The position numbers were made by a program, and so were the translations under genes. The notes under the pieces were generated by a model. It did not search any database. It was given only the letters and a program-made list of their open reading frames with translations, and was not told the DNA's origin. From positions 186,001-250,000 of the forward strand of contig JAPKZQ010000015.1 in NCBI GenBank assembly GCA_026393675.1: a DNA stretch of 64,000 bases, read 5' to 3'. The DNA comes from Acidobacteriota bacterium. GTDB lineage: Bacteria > Acidobacteriota > Vicinamibacteria > Vicinamibacterales > JAKQTR01. The first letter of the stretch is position 1; the number at the start of each line of letters is the position of its first letter. Below, piece after piece: positions 54,061-63,885 of the stretch.

Positions 54061-55254
54061 ATGAAGAATCGTGACGCACCCCTGCCGGAGAAGACCGTTC
54101 TAGGCGTGCACCGCGGCATCTTCATGTTGGGACTTGTCAGCTTCCTTACTGACCTCAGCTCGGAGATGATCTTCTCCGTATTCTCTGTATTCCTCATCGC
54201 AATTCTGGGCGCCTCGGCGGCACTTCTTGGGATTATCGAGGGAATAGCGGACTTTGCCGCCTCGTCGCTCGATTACGTGGCCGGCTTTGTCTCCGACCGA
54301 ACCGGCAAGCGGAAGACCCTCACTATCCTGGGCTACGCGTTCTCGACGCTGGCTAAGATGATCATCGCGCTTCAGAGCACGCTGTTCTCGGCCGCCGTGT
54401 TCCGCGTGATCGAGCGCCTCGGGAAGTCCTTCCGCGGCGCTCCGCGTGATGCCTGGATCTCATCGATGGCGGCCCAGAAGAATGCCGGCTTTTCTTTTGG
54501 AGTCCACAAGGCCATGGACAAGTCGGGGGCGATCCTCGGCCCAATTGCCGCCTACTTCATTCTGGACCGTCTGGGCGAGGCCGCCTCGACGTTCAAGATC
54601 CTATTCCTGGTGGCCCTCGTCCCTGCGGCGTTGGCCGTACTGCTCCTCTTCTTCATCAGTGAAAGACCCGTCCCACCCGCCGAGAGAGAGAACGTCTTCA
54701 GGGCGTACAGAACATTCGGCCCCGATTTCAAGCATTACCTGTTCACCGCTGGACTCTTTTCCCTGGCCTATTTCAGCTTCGGTTTCCTGCTGCTCAAGGC
54801 TTACAGCGTCGGCTTCGCCATTCAGAGCGTTACCCTGCTCTACGCGCTGTACAACGTGTCCTTTGTGATCGCCGCGCCGCTGTTGGGAAAGCTGGGTGAC
54901 CACGTAGGTAGGCGCAAGATCATCGCTCTCGAATACGTCCTGTATCTCTTGATGTGTGTGGGCTTTATCTTCGCCTCGGCGAAATGGCAGGTCGTGGCGC
55001 TGTTTCTCGTCTTCGGCGTCTTCTACGCCATCGATGAAAGTCAGAGTAAGGCCTACATCACCGACATGGAAAAGACAAGAAGAGGCACAGCCATCGGCGC
55101 CTATAGCTTCTTCACGGGTCTGGTCTACCTTCCAGCGTCGATCATTGCCGGCGCGCTCTGGAAGATCAACCCGAGCTACGCCTTCGGGTTCGCCGGAATC
55201 ACCTCCGCGGCAGCGTTTGTGTTCTTCGTTTCGCGCAGAGCCAAGAACCGATGA
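54061..55254 (+). CDS. MFS transporter
   Basis: 397 residues from the ATG at 54061; the longer open frame into the cupin gene is ignored. About twelve helices; MFS loop motif GFVSDRTGKRKTLTI. The N-terminal half has FLTDLSSEMIFSVFSVFLIA, a pattern seen in a group of MFS proteins often placed near respiratory or stress genes. Substrate unknown. It is followed by a truncated cytochrome c. Confidence 0.85.
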   Translation: MKNRDAPLPEKTVLGVHRGIFMLGLVSFLTDLSSEMIFSVFSVFLIAILGASAALLGIIEGIADFAASSLDYVAGFVSDRTGKRKTLTILGYAFSTLAKMIIALQSTLFSAAVFRVIERLGKSFRGAPRDAWISSMAAQKNAGFSFGVHKAMDKSGAILGPIAAYFILDRLGEAASTFKILFLVALVPAALAVLLLFFISERPVPPAERENVFRAYRTFGPDFKHYLFTAGLFSLAYFSFGFLLLKAYSVGFAIQSVTLLYALYNVSFVIAAPLLGKLGDHVGRRKIIALEYVLYLLMCVGFIFASAKWQVVALFLVFGVFYAIDESQSKAYITDMEKTRRGTAIGAYSFFTGLVYLPASIIAGALWKINPSYAFGFAGITSAAAFVFFVSRRAKNR

Positions 55255-55318
55255 CCTCACCGCGAGTGATCCTGGCGCACGCGGTGCCGCAGCATACCTG
55301 CGGCTCCGGGTGGTGTGA

Positions 55319-55993
55319 CGGCGGACGTCCACGTCAGGCGACCATCCGCCCGAGCCTCGGCGAATCTTCCAGTCGGAGACTGGCGGAACCGACTTGCGCT
55401 ACAACCAGGACGGGAAGAACACCCCGCTCGTCCTCCCGCCAGCCTATGGTCTGGCGAAAGTCCAGAACGAAACGTACACCGCGGAAGGACCGATCTCCTA
55501 TTGGAATGCCTACGTCGCCGTCACCCAAATGGGCGGGCAAGGCAACTTCTCCGATCCACGGCTCAAGATCGACGTCAAGCACTCGCCGGACATGGTCACG
55601 TCCAAACTCCCGGCGTTGCGCGCGTACCAGCACAGCCTGCCGGTCCCTCCACCTCCGGCCGGAAGCTTCGACGTCGCCAGCGCCAAGCGCGGCCGAGCGG
55701 TGTTCGACCGGACGTGCGCGAGTTGCCACGTCGGCGGGTCCGGCACAGACAATAACAGCGGGAAGATGCATCCGCCGTCGGATACGGGTGTCGACGGGGC
55801 GTACGCCGCACGCACGGCAAGTAAGGCGTACCGCACAACTCCCTTGCGCGCCCTGTGGCAACACGCGCCGTACTTCCACGATGGCAGCGCCGCGACGCTT
55901 GTCGACGTCGTCGCGCACTACAACCAGGTCCGAAAGCTCGGGCTCACGGCGGAGCGACAGCGAGAGCTCGTCGAGTATCTGAAGTCGCTCTGA
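55319..55993 (+). pseudogene. 5'-truncated c-type cytochrome
   Basis: The frame is open from 55319; the first start-like codon is TTG at 55394. One haem site, DRTCASCHVGGSGTDNN, and a C-terminal end typical of di-haem peroxidase-like cytochromes (LRALWQHAPYFHDGSAATL). The N-terminal part, with signal peptide and first haem domain, is missing. It begins next to the MFS gene, so a deletion joined the two. Whether the fragment is translated is unclear; without a signal it could not be matured. Confidence 0.65.
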
Positions 55994-56031
55994 GCGTCAG
56001 GCGAGGGCGGCGTCCACAGGGCGCCGCCTGT

Positions 56032-58335
56032 CTACTTTATTCGTGACCGGTCCTCCGATCGAGAAGTCGCCGGATCGAGTACCACCATCAATGTGGCCGT
56101 GACCAGCGGCACGACACCGGCCACCAGGAACACGCCGTCCCCAACCAGACGAACCCACTCGAGCGTGTGAAACGGCCCACTCATCGTGAATGCCGGCTGC
56201 CGTGCGTGCCAGTATCCGTTTGCGATCGAGTCCCACAACTGGAGCACGCCGGCCGGAAACATGTCCAGCACGATCATCAGGCCGAGCCCGACATTGAGTC
56301 CCCAGAAGCCGAACCTGACGAGGCGTTCCGCCCGAGCCCACGCGGCCTCAGATGCCAGCGCGCGGAGCCCGAAGACGACCACCGCGAGCGCCAGCATGCC
56401 AAAGACGCCGAACAGCGCGGCATGGCCGTGGTTCGGGGTCAACACGGTGCCCACCTCGAAGTACGACACGATGGGGAGATTGATCAGAAATCCGAAGACG
56501 CCTGCCCCGACGAAGTTCCAGACGCCCACGGCCATCAAGAAGTAGATCGTCCAACGGTGGCGGCCCGCCAGGGCCTGCCCACACTCCTCGCACTGGCGCT
56601 GTCTGAGGCGTATGAAATCCCAGGCATCGAGTGTCAGGAGGGTGAGGGGCACGACCTCAAGGGCGGAGAAAGAGGCGGCCACCGCCATGTTCAGCGTGCC
56701 CTGTCCCGTGAAGTACCAATGGTGGCCGGTGCCGAGGATGCCCCCGCCCAGGTAGAGAATCGCGTCGAGATACACGACCCGCGTGGCCGTCTTGACCGTG
56801 ACCAACCCCAGGAGATGGAACATCACCGCGACCAGGACCGTCGCGAAAAGCTCGAAGAAGCCTTCCACCCACAGATGGATGATCCAGAAGCGCCAGTTGT
56901 CGATGACGGCGAAGTTGGTGTGCGGGCCGTAGAACAGGGCCGGCAGGTAGAACACGGGGATCGCCGCGGCAGCGTACAGGAACAGCGCCCCAAGCTCGGA
57001 TCGATTGCCCCGCCGCATCACCGGCCGCAGTGCCCGATACATCAGGACGAGCCAGAAGGCGAGACCGATCGCGAGCAGGATCTGCCAGAACCGACCCAGA
57101 TCCAGGTACTCCGAGCCCTGGTGGCCCAGCCAGAACCAGGCCCGGCCCAGGGCACCGTTGATCCCGAGGTACTCCCCGAACAGGCTGCCGAAGACGACGA
57201 CCGCCAGGGCGGCCAGCAGCACGAGGGCGCCAGCCCGTTGACCACGCGGCTCTGCGCCGCCAACAAGCGGCGCGAGCAGGAGCCCTCCGGCGACCCAGGC
57301 GGTGGCGATCCAGAAAATCGAGAGTTGCAGATGCCACGTGCGGGCCAGGTTGTACGGAAGCACGCGCGACAGGTCGACGCCATAGAACGCGCCGGGTTCA
57401 ACCCGATAATGCGCGAGCACGCCGCCAAGGAGTGTCTGGGCCAGAAAAAGGACCGCGACGACGCCGAGGTACCAGGCCATCGCGCGTTGACTCGGGGTCC
57501 ATCGCCACGTCGCCAGCGCGTTGTCGTGCGAGTGCCCCGGGGTGGCGGCCTGGTGCCATCCGAGGTAGTCAAAACGGCCGACGAGAAAGAGGACCGCACC
57601 GAGGCCACCGAGCAAGGTGATAAGGCTCAACGCACTCCACAGGTACGTCGAACTGCTGGGTGTGTTCCCCGCGGCCGGGTCGTAGGGCCAGTTATTGGTG
57701 TACGAGTAGTCTCTCCCCGGTCGGTTGGCGACTGTCGCCCACGCGGCCCACGTGAAGTACGTGGCCAGGTCGTCGAGTTCGCTCGGCTCGCGGATGTAGT
57801 TCAGCGGTAAACCAGCGGCAGCCGTGGGACCCGAGAAGAAATCGGCCCAGTGGACGCGTGAGGCGGCAAGTGCGGCGACGTCGAGATCGGTGAACCGCAG
57901 TATGCCGGTTCCCGGGTCGTAGCGGTTCTCCTTCAGAGAACGACGCACGGCGTCGGCGATCTCGGCGGCGGCTCCAGTCTCAAGGGCGAGGTAGGGTCGC
58001 CCGAATCGCCCGTGTGCGAGCGTGTCACGCCCAACCTCGACCGCCTCGTGCAAGGTCTCGGCACTGTAGTCCGGACCGAGGTACGCGCCATGGCCCCAGA
58101 GCGTCCCATATTCCATCAGGCCGTACCTCAGGAACACCTCTTGCCCGCGCAGGATGTTGGCCGACGTGAACAGCGTGCGGTCCGAGGCGTCCTCAACACG
58201 GACGGGAATCGGCGGGGCGTCCACGTAGGTCCGGTAGGTGAGGTAGGACAAAACGGCGAATCCCGCGATCATTACGAGAATGACGGTGTGCCGCCACCAG
58301 GGCGACAGGGGCGTGGTTTCTTCAGGCTGATTCAT
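56032..58335 (-). CDS. norZ: quinol-dependent nitric oxide reductase (qNOR)
   Basis: 767 residues; ATG at 58335 with GAGG upstream. The N-terminal extension typical for qNOR has RGQEVFLRYGLMEYGTLWGH. The catalytic part shows the helix VI His/Glu (RFWIIHLWVEGFFEL) and the HH pair (GTGHHWYFTGQG), so metal ligands of the FeB site are complete. It reduces two NO to N2O with quinol electrons in the cytoplasmic membrane. Divergent from fumarase at 58407 with 71 bases between. Confidence 0.95.
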   Translation of the reverse strand: MNQPEETTPLSPWWRHTVILVMIAGFAVLSYLTYRTYVDAPPIPVRVEDASDRTLFTSANILRGQEVFLRYGLMEYGTLWGHGAYLGPDYSAETLHEAVEVGRDTLAHGRFGRPYLALETGAAAEIADAVRRSLKENRYDPGTGILRFTDLDVAALAASRVHWADFFSGPTAAAGLPLNYIREPSELDDLATYFTWAAWATVANRPGRDYSYTNNWPYDPAAGNTPSSSTYLWSALSLITLLGGLGAVLFLVGRFDYLGWHQAATPGHSHDNALATWRWTPSQRAMAWYLGVVAVLFLAQTLLGGVLAHYRVEPGAFYGVDLSRVLPYNLARTWHLQLSIFWIATAWVAGGLLLAPLVGGAEPRGQRAGALVLLAALAVVVFGSLFGEYLGINGALGRAWFWLGHQGSEYLDLGRFWQILLAIGLAFWLVLMYRALRPVMRRGNRSELGALFLYAAAAIPVFYLPALFYGPHTNFAVIDNWRFWIIHLWVEGFFELFATVLVAVMFHLLGLVTVKTATRVVYLDAILYLGGGILGTGHHWYFTGQGTLNMAVAASFSALEVVPLTLLTLDAWDFIRLRQRQCEECGQALAGRHRWTIYFLMAVGVWNFVGAGVFGFLINLPIVSYFEVGTVLTPNHGHAALFGVFGMLALAVVVFGLRALASEAAWARAERLVRFGFWGLNVGLGLMIVLDMFPAGVLQLWDSIANGYWHARQPAFTMSGPFHTLEWVRLVGDGVFLVAGVVPLVTATLMVVLDPATSRSEDRSRIK

Positions 58336-58406
58336 GACATGGACCTCGGGTCGTATGATAGTAAACAACTCCCTGACACGTGAAAGCGGAATGAAGGAAG
58401 AAGAAA

Positions 58407-59831
58407 ATGCCGGAAAGACAATCCGCGACAGCAAGAGACCCCGTGAACACCCGTACCGAAACGGACTCCATGGGAGAAGTCGCCGTTCCCGCCGACAAGT
58501 ACTGGGGCGCGCAGACGCAGCGGTCTTTCGAGAATTTCAAGATCGGGACGGAACGAATGCCGTTGCCTCTCGTCAGGGCTTTGGGCGTGCAGAAAAAGGC
58601 CGCAGCGCTAACAAATATGGAGCTGGGCATTCTCGACATCGCATTGGGGACTGCCATCGCTGACGCCGCGCAGGAAGTCATGGATGGCGCCTTGAACGAC
58701 CACTTTCCGCTCGTCGTCTGGCAGACGGGGTCGGGCACCCAGACCAATATGAATGTCAACGAAGTGATCTCCAACCGCGCGATCGAGATTCTCGGCGGGC
58801 AGATCGGGTCCAAGACGCCTGTTCACCCTAACGACCACGTGAACATGGGGCAATCCTCGAACGACTCCTTTCCGACAGCGATGCATATTTCCGCCGTCGA
58901 GCAGTTGCAGCACGAGCTGATCCCGGCGCTGGAACACCTGCAGAGCGCGCTGCAAAGCAAGGCCGTCGCGTTTAAAGACATCATCAAGACGGGCCGCACC
59001 CATTTGCAGGATGCGACACCCGTGACGCTGGGTCAGGAGTTTTCCGGCTATGCGACCCAGATCAAGTACGGCGTCGTCCGCGTCAAATCCTGCCTGCCGC
59101 GTCTTTCCCAGCTTGCGCAGGGAGGAACCGCCGTCGGCACGGGGCTGAACTGCAAGAGAGGTTTTGCGGAGCTGTTCGCAAGACATGTCTCCCAGATCAC
59201 GAATATTCCCTTCACCACCGCCGAAGACAAGTTTGAGGCCATGGCCGCCCACGACGCCATTGTGGAAACCTCAGGCAACCTGAACACCCTGGCCTGCTCG
59301 CTCATGAAAATCGCGAATGATATGCGATTGCTGGCGTCGGGCCCACGCTGCGCTATCGGCGAAATCCACCTGCCGGAAAACGAGCCCGGCTCCTCAATCA
59401 TGCCGGGCAAAGTCAACCCGACGCAATCCGAGGCCATGACCATGGTCTGCGCGCAGGTGATCGGAAACCATACGACGATCTCAGTCGCCGGCAGCAACGG
59501 TCATCTGGAACTCAACGTCTTTAAACCCGTCATGATTTATAGCCTGCTGCAATCGATCCGCCTGCTGGCCGACGCCTGCCGCAGCTTCACGGACAACTGC
59601 ATTGCGGGCATTGAAGCCAACAAAGAGCGTATCAAAGAGCTGCTGAACGGCAGTTTGATGCTGGTGACGGCGCTCAACCCCGTCATCGGCTACGACAACG
59701 CCGCCAGAATCGCCAAGAAAGCGCATCAGGACGGCAAGACGCTGAAAGAAGTCGCCATCGAGCTGAAACTGCTGACGGCGGAGGAATTCGACAAGGCCGT
59801 TCGCCCTGAAAAGATGATCGGTCCAGGCTAG
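58407..59831 (+). CDS. fumC: fumarase class II
   Basis: 474 residues; AAGGAAG upstream of the ATG. Signature [17 protein letters not shown] near the C-terminus, and [20 protein letters not shown] and [13 protein letters not shown], with active-site His and Ser. It hydrates fumarate to malate in the TCA cycle. Base use is milder in GC than the neighbours, with many AAA/GAA codons, which may point to horizontal origin. An iron-free fumarase next to NO reductase would be sensible in NO stress. Confidence 0.96.
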   Translation: MPERQSATARDPVNTRTETDSMGEVAVPADKYWGAQTQRSFENFKIGTERMPLPLVRALGVQKKAAALTNMELGILDIALGTAIADAAQEVMDGALNDHFPLVVWQTGSGTQTNMNVNEVISNRAIEILGGQIGSKTPVHPNDHVNMGQSSNDSFPTAMHISAVEQLQHELIPALEHLQSALQSKAVAFKDIIKTGRTHLQDATPVTLGQEFSGYATQIKYGVVRVKSCLPRLSQLAQGGTAVGTGLNCKRGFAELFARHVSQITNIPFTTAEDKFEAMAAHDAIVETSGNLNTLACSLMKIANDMRLLASGPRCAIGEIHLPENEPGSSIMPGKVNPTQSEAMTMVCAQVIGNHTTISVAGSNGHLELNVFKPVMIYSLLQSIRLLADACRSFTDNCIAGIEANKERIKELLNGSLMLVTALNPVIGYDNAARIAKKAHQDGKTLKEVAIELKLLTAEEFDKAVRPEKMIGPG

Positions 59832-60784
59832 CGCATCCGATAGGTCACAAGCGTGCGGATGTTGAACAGGCCGTCGTTCTGCGCGGGCGCACCGAAGCCG
59901 CGCCTGACCGAGAGCGGCGAGTAGAAGGCGTCCATGCCCAGAACCAACCTGTTCGTCAGATGGTAGCTGACCCCTCCGCTGGCCGAGACCGCCATGCCTT
60001 GAGAGAGATAGTGGGTGTGATCGATCATCCCGAATGTCAGCGCGTTCACCTGGAAGCCCAGGTTCATGTATGCGAGTCCGATCGCCGCATGCGGCGAGAG
60101 TCTGTTCGGGGCGTCCGGCCGATACGCGACACTGACCTCCCCGCCCGCATAACGAAGGGCTGCCGTGTCGGACGACGCGGCCTGGCATCCCTCGGGATTT
60201 CCCGCCGAGCCTGGCTCGAATGCCAGTGTGCTCGCCGGGCACGTGTAGGCCCCCTGCACCGTGCCGATTTGCCCGTACACCCGCAGGCCCACGGCCAACG
60301 CCGGTGTCTCGTAGACTGGTCGCTCAAGGGCGAGCGCGAGGAGTTTCGTCTTGAGCCCGAACATCGGGATCGGAGGCACGACCGCGACGACAAGCGACAG
60401 GCTGGCCGGCAGGCCGATGGTGACACGAGGCCTTGGGAAGAACGGCGTCTTGTTGAGATCTTGCGACTCGGTACCGTTGTACCCAACGAACTGCTGAGCG
60501 TCAGTGAGCGGAGGTAGCCATCCGGCTTCGAGCCCGATCGACACGGACCCCGGTTTCTGTGTGCGCGGCGTCTCAAGGCCGCCGACGAGCGTGACCGAGG
60601 TGAAGTACTTGAGCGCCCATGATTCCGGCCTGTCGAATGACAGGTGGTCGATTGAGTTCATCACCATCTGTGCGGCTGCGGGCGGCGGGACCACGAGCAT
60701 GAGCCCCGCGCAGACGGCCAGGCACGCCACAAGCCGTGAGACCTCTGGCCGACGACCGACCCTACTGAGCGGTTCGAGTTTCAT
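59828..60784 (-). CDS. exported outer-membrane-like protein of unknown function
   Basis: 318 residues with a signal peptide ([22 protein letters not shown]). Beta-barrel-like pattern of Gly and aromatic residues ([19 protein letters not shown]) and a terminal strand [11 protein letters not shown]. Two Cys (TCPAST and EGCQAAS) may form a disulfide. It overlaps the end of yceI-like gene by 23 bases, so both are translated together. No family recognised. Confidence 0.75.
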   Translation of the reverse strand: MKLEPLSRVGRRPEVSRLVACLAVCAGLMLVVPPPAAAQMVMNSIDHLSFDRPESWALKYFTSVTLVGGLETPRTQKPGSVSIGLEAGWLPPLTDAQQFVGYNGTESQDLNKTPFFPRPRVTIGLPASLSLVVAVVPPIPMFGLKTKLLALALERPVYETPALAVGLRVYGQIGTVQGAYTCPASTLAFEPGSAGNPEGCQAASSDTAALRYAGGEVSVAYRPDAPNRLSPHAAIGLAYMNLGFQVNALTFGMIDHTHYLSQGMAVSASGGVSYHLTNRLVLGMDAFYSPLSVRRGFGAPAQNDGLFNIRTLVTYRMR

Positions 60785-61430
60785 CTGAAGGCCTCGTCCT
60801 GAGTACGAATTGGATGTCGAGCTCGTCTTTGACGCGAATGGTGCCGCCCACTGCGGTGACCGGCACCATACCGAAATCGGTTTGCTTCAGCACGAACGAC
60901 CCCCGCGCCGTGATGCGACCACCAGCGTCGAGGGTCACGCTGGCGCGGATCGTCATCGGGCGCGTCGTCGCGTGCAACGTCATGTCGCCCTCGATCACGA
61001 TGTCCGCAGTGCCCGCGGTTCGCGCCGTGACGGAGACGCGCCGCGACAGAAATACAATGGTGGGGAATCGTGTGACGTCCAGCACCCGCTCCCCCAGCAT
61101 CACCTTCTGAACGTCGGCGACGTCGGCCGGTGGTTCGTCCTTTCCGGTGACGCGCAGGGCAGCCGCCGCGAACTCGAGCGAGACGCTGGCATGTTGCAGG
61201 TCCGCCGGGTCGAACCTCACTCGACCACGTACGTCGGTCGCGGTCACTTCGTGCGCGTGACCGGCGAAGCCGAACATGCCCGCCTTCCCGACCTGGATCA
61301 GGACCTGGCTGTTGGCGGAGTCGATGGCCAGCACCGTTGGGCCGTTCCCGGCCTGAACCACAGCGTGGGTGAACAGCCAGGCCGCGATCGAGACGTTCCG
61401 TAACGAGCTGTGCAGCATGGCTTCCCTCAT
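60762..61430 (-). CDS. YceI-family periplasmic protein
   Basis: 222 residues. Signal peptide, then the YceI lipocalin-like barrel (IDSANSQVLIQVGKAGMFGF, TVLAID at its start, DVTRFPTIVFLSRRVSV and GDMTLHATTRPMTI). These proteins bind polyisoprenoid or quinone-like lipids. A start at 61418 is also possible. It is co-translated with the outer-membrane-like protein. Confidence 0.88.
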   Translation of the reverse strand: MREAMLHSSLRNVSIAAWLFTHAVVQAGNGPTVLAIDSANSQVLIQVGKAGMFGFAGHAHEVTATDVRGRVRFDPADLQHASVSLEFAAAALRVTGKDEPPADVADVQKVMLGERVLDVTRFPTIVFLSRRVSVTARTAGTADIVIEGDMTLHATTRPMTIRASVTLDAGGRITARGSFVLKQTDFGMVPVTAVGGTIRVKDELDIQFVLRTRPSDETRTAQ

Positions 61431-61902
61431 GAGTCGTTCGTGCCGTTGAAATGCAACCGAGCAAATTGCAAGACGTGTGCCCGAGATGCGACCCGGGCTG
61501 TGCCATCGCGATTCATGCGTCAGTGTAACGGCTGAGATCCCCGCTGCGTAGTGACGCAGATGACTCGGCGCGAAGTTGATGGATCGTGTCGAATCCCGCC
61601 AGTTCTTCAGCCTGCGTCCGCTTCAGGTGTGCCTCCTGGTGATCGTCGGAGGTCAGAACCAGGAGCCGTCGGCGAGCGTTGCGGAGAGCGGCGACGGTGG
61701 AATGTTTGCGCGAGGCGACGCCGGTCACATGGGACCAGACGCTTACCTGCAACGTAGATGCTTACGTCGTTCGTAAGCGTCCGACGTGTGAAATCACCAG
61801 AATCGCTCGATCGTTTGGCTGTGCCAGGGCGGTATCAGACTTGCACCAGCATCCTCCGTCCAACAAGACAGAGGGCCGCATCGGCCCCTGGAGGAAATGA
61901 TG
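61431..61902. other. intergenic region with an operator-like dyad
   Basis: No gene is supported here. GCTTACG-TCGTT-CGTAAGC at 61760-61778 is a 7-base perfect stem with a 5-base centre, about 120 bases ahead of the cupredoxin gene. A third GCTTAC lies at 61741-61746. It may bind a metal or stress regulator, but no promoter could be fixed around it. Confidence 0.4.
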
Positions 61903-62331
61903 ATGAACTCGCGAATCACACTGACAATGGGCGGCGTGCTTCTGGTCGCGGTGACCCTGGTTGGCTGCAGCGGCAGCGGCAGCAGCTACATGAGCCCCGT
62001 GTCGCCAACCCCGACGTCCACTACAACGCCCACACCAACGCCAACCGCTGCCCCCGCAGCAGCGGATGTGACGGTCAGCATCGTCGGCATGTACGGCAAC
62101 CTGTCGTACTCGCCGAATCCGGCGACGGTGAAGGTCGGCCAGACGGTGGCCTGGAGCAACGCCGACGGGCTTCCCCACACTGCGACCGCGGACGCAGGAG
62201 CCTTCAACACCGGCAACATCGACGCCGGCGCGACCAGCAGCCCAATCACCATGTCGACGGCAGGCACGTTCCCGTATCACTGCGTGATCCATGGTTTCGC
62301 GATGACCGGGACATTGATCGTCACGCCGTAA
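61903..62331 (+). CDS. cupredoxin (plastocyanin-like) lipoprotein
   Basis: About 142 residues. Three ATG codons follow in a row; with GGAGG at 61889 the best spacing favours 61900 or 61903. Lipobox LVGCSGSG, then a Pro/Thr-rich linker (SPTPTSTTTPTPTPT). The copper site is LPHTATAD plus YHCVIHGFAM, giving the His, Cys, His and Met ligands. It works as a small periplasmic electron carrier, perhaps for NO reductase or the cytochrome complex. Confidence 0.9.
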   Translation: MNSRITLTMGGVLLVAVTLVGCSGSGSSYMSPVSPTPTSTTTPTPTPTAAPAAADVTVSIVGMYGNLSYSPNPATVKVGQTVAWSNADGLPHTATADAGAFNTGNIDAGATSSPITMSTAGTFPYHCVIHGFAMTGTLIVTP

Positions 62332-62508
62332 GCGTGCACGAGAGGTATCTGGCCGCAATCCGGATTCGCCGGGCTCGTGCGGCCAGACCACCTCGGTCCG
62401 TTTCACTGCGCTTTGGCGCGGTCTCCCTCCGCCTGTGGTGAGCGTGCTTGACCCCCGGTTCTTGCGGCGACTACTGTGGGCGGTACCGCACAGGAGGCCG
62501 CGCCGCTC

Positions 62509-63786
62509 ATGCAGACATCCCGTCGCTCGTTTCTCCAGACCGCCGCGGCCGGCGCCGCGCTGCCGGTCTTCGGTCCGCGTGTTCTCGATGCGCTTGAACG
62601 ACGCCTCGAGCCGTTTGATCGGCTCTCACCGGCCGGTGCCGCGGCTGATGAGGAATTCTGGAGCGAGATCCGCAAGGTCTTTCCGCGTTCCGCCGACTAC
62701 ATCAACCTCGAGAACGGGTACTCGAGTCCGCAGCCGGGACCGACCTACGAGGCGTTCCAGCGGCATCAGCAGGCCATCAACGGCGGTCTGTCGTTCTACA
62801 TGCGGCGCAAGAAGGCCGACGACCTCACGGCCGTAAAGAAGCAACTTGCCGATCTGGCGGGTTGTCCGGTGGACGAAATCGTCATCACGCGCAATACCAC
62901 GGAGTCGCTGGGAACCGTCATTCACGGTCTGGATCTCGCGCCCGGCGACGAGGCCGTGATGTGCAACCAGGATTACGGCTCCATGCTGGAGCAATTCCGC
63001 CAGCAGTCGCGCCGCCGCGGCCTCAAGAACGTGGAAATCTCCATTCCACTTCATCCCCGAGACGATACGGAGATGGTCGACACGTACGCGAACGCGATCA
63101 CGTCCCGCACGAAGATCCTGCTGCTGTCGCACATGGTCAACATCACCGGGCAGATTCTCCCGGTGCGGAAGATCGCGGACATGGCGCATGCGCGCGGCGT
63201 CGCCGTCATCGTGGATGCGGCCCATTCGTTCGCGCACGTGGCATTCACCGTGCCGCAACTCGACGGCGACTACCTGGGCGCAAGTCTCCACAAGTGGCTG
63301 TGCACGCCGCTTGGCGCCGGGCTCCTGCACATCAAGAAGGACAAGATCCGCAGCGTGTGGCCGCTGCTCGGTGAGACCAGTCTGCCAGACGATGACATCC
63401 GGAAGCTGGAACGGATCGGCACGCACCCATCGTGGACGGTCCTGGCCATTGCCGATGCGATCCGGTTTCACAAGATGATCGGCGCCGAGCGCAAGGAAGC
63501 CCGTCTCAGGTACCTGCAGCAGTACTGGACGGACCGCGTGCGCGACGTGGCGAAGGTGTACCTGAACACGCCCACCGGGGCCCGCGCCTGCGGCATCGCC
63601 AACGTCGGGATCACTGGCAGGACACCCGGCCAGACGGCCGCCGCGCTCTTCGACACGTTCAGGATCTACACCGTCGCGATCGACACGGTCCCGGTGAAAG
63701 GCGTTCGGGTGACGCCGCACCTGTACACAACAACGGGTGAACTTGATGCGCTCGTGAAAGCAATCAGGGAACTCGCGCGCGCGTAG
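62509..63786 (+). CDS. Tat-exported class V aminotransferase-like enzyme
   Basis: 425 residues. Twin-arginine signal SRRSFLQTAAAGAALPVFG. PLP lysine in LGASLHKWLCTPLGAG and PLP-binding Asp in AVIVDAAHSFAH; NTTESLGTVIHGL near the start of the domain. The family includes cysteine desulfurases and isopenicillin-N epimerase-like enzymes; no active-site Cys loop of desulfurases is seen, so it is more like the epimerase-like group. Export of a PLP enzyme through Tat is consistent with cofactor loading before transport. Confidence 0.9.
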   Translation: MQTSRRSFLQTAAAGAALPVFGPRVLDALERRLEPFDRLSPAGAAADEEFWSEIRKVFPRSADYINLENGYSSPQPGPTYEAFQRHQQAINGGLSFYMRRKKADDLTAVKKQLADLAGCPVDEIVITRNTTESLGTVIHGLDLAPGDEAVMCNQDYGSMLEQFRQQSRRRGLKNVEISIPLHPRDDTEMVDTYANAITSRTKILLLSHMVNITGQILPVRKIADMAHARGVAVIVDAAHSFAHVAFTVPQLDGDYLGASLHKWLCTPLGAGLLHIKKDKIRSVWPLLGETSLPDDDIRKLERIGTHPSWTVLAIADAIRFHKMIGAERKEARLRYLQQYWTDRVRDVAKVYLNTPTGARACGIANVGITGRTPGQTAAALFDTFRIYTVAIDTVPVKGVRVTPHLYTTTGELDALVKAIRELARA

Positions 63787-63795
63787 GTTAGCTTG

Positions 63796-63885
63796 GCCGG
63801 GCTGGAGCCCGGCGATCCCAGGGCAGCACGCACCAGATCATTCTCCGGCTCAGTCCGTCCCGGGATCGCCACGCTCCAGCGTGGC
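63796..63885. repeat. REP-like element with paired hairpins
   Basis: GCCGGGCTGGAGCCCGGC (63796-63813) and GCCACGCTCCAGCGTGGC (63868-63885) are perfect hairpins in opposite orientation; GGCGATCCC (63811-63819) and GGGATCGCC (63862-63870) form the larger dyad. Such pairs are BIME/REP-like elements often made by RAYT transposases. The last 110 bases of the window hold nothing I can identify. Confidence 0.8.

Noticed and set aside
61513-61752. 79-codon minus-strand frame between YceI and the cupredoxin gene
   Set aside because: No ribosome site and no recognised motif; composition alone does not support a gene.
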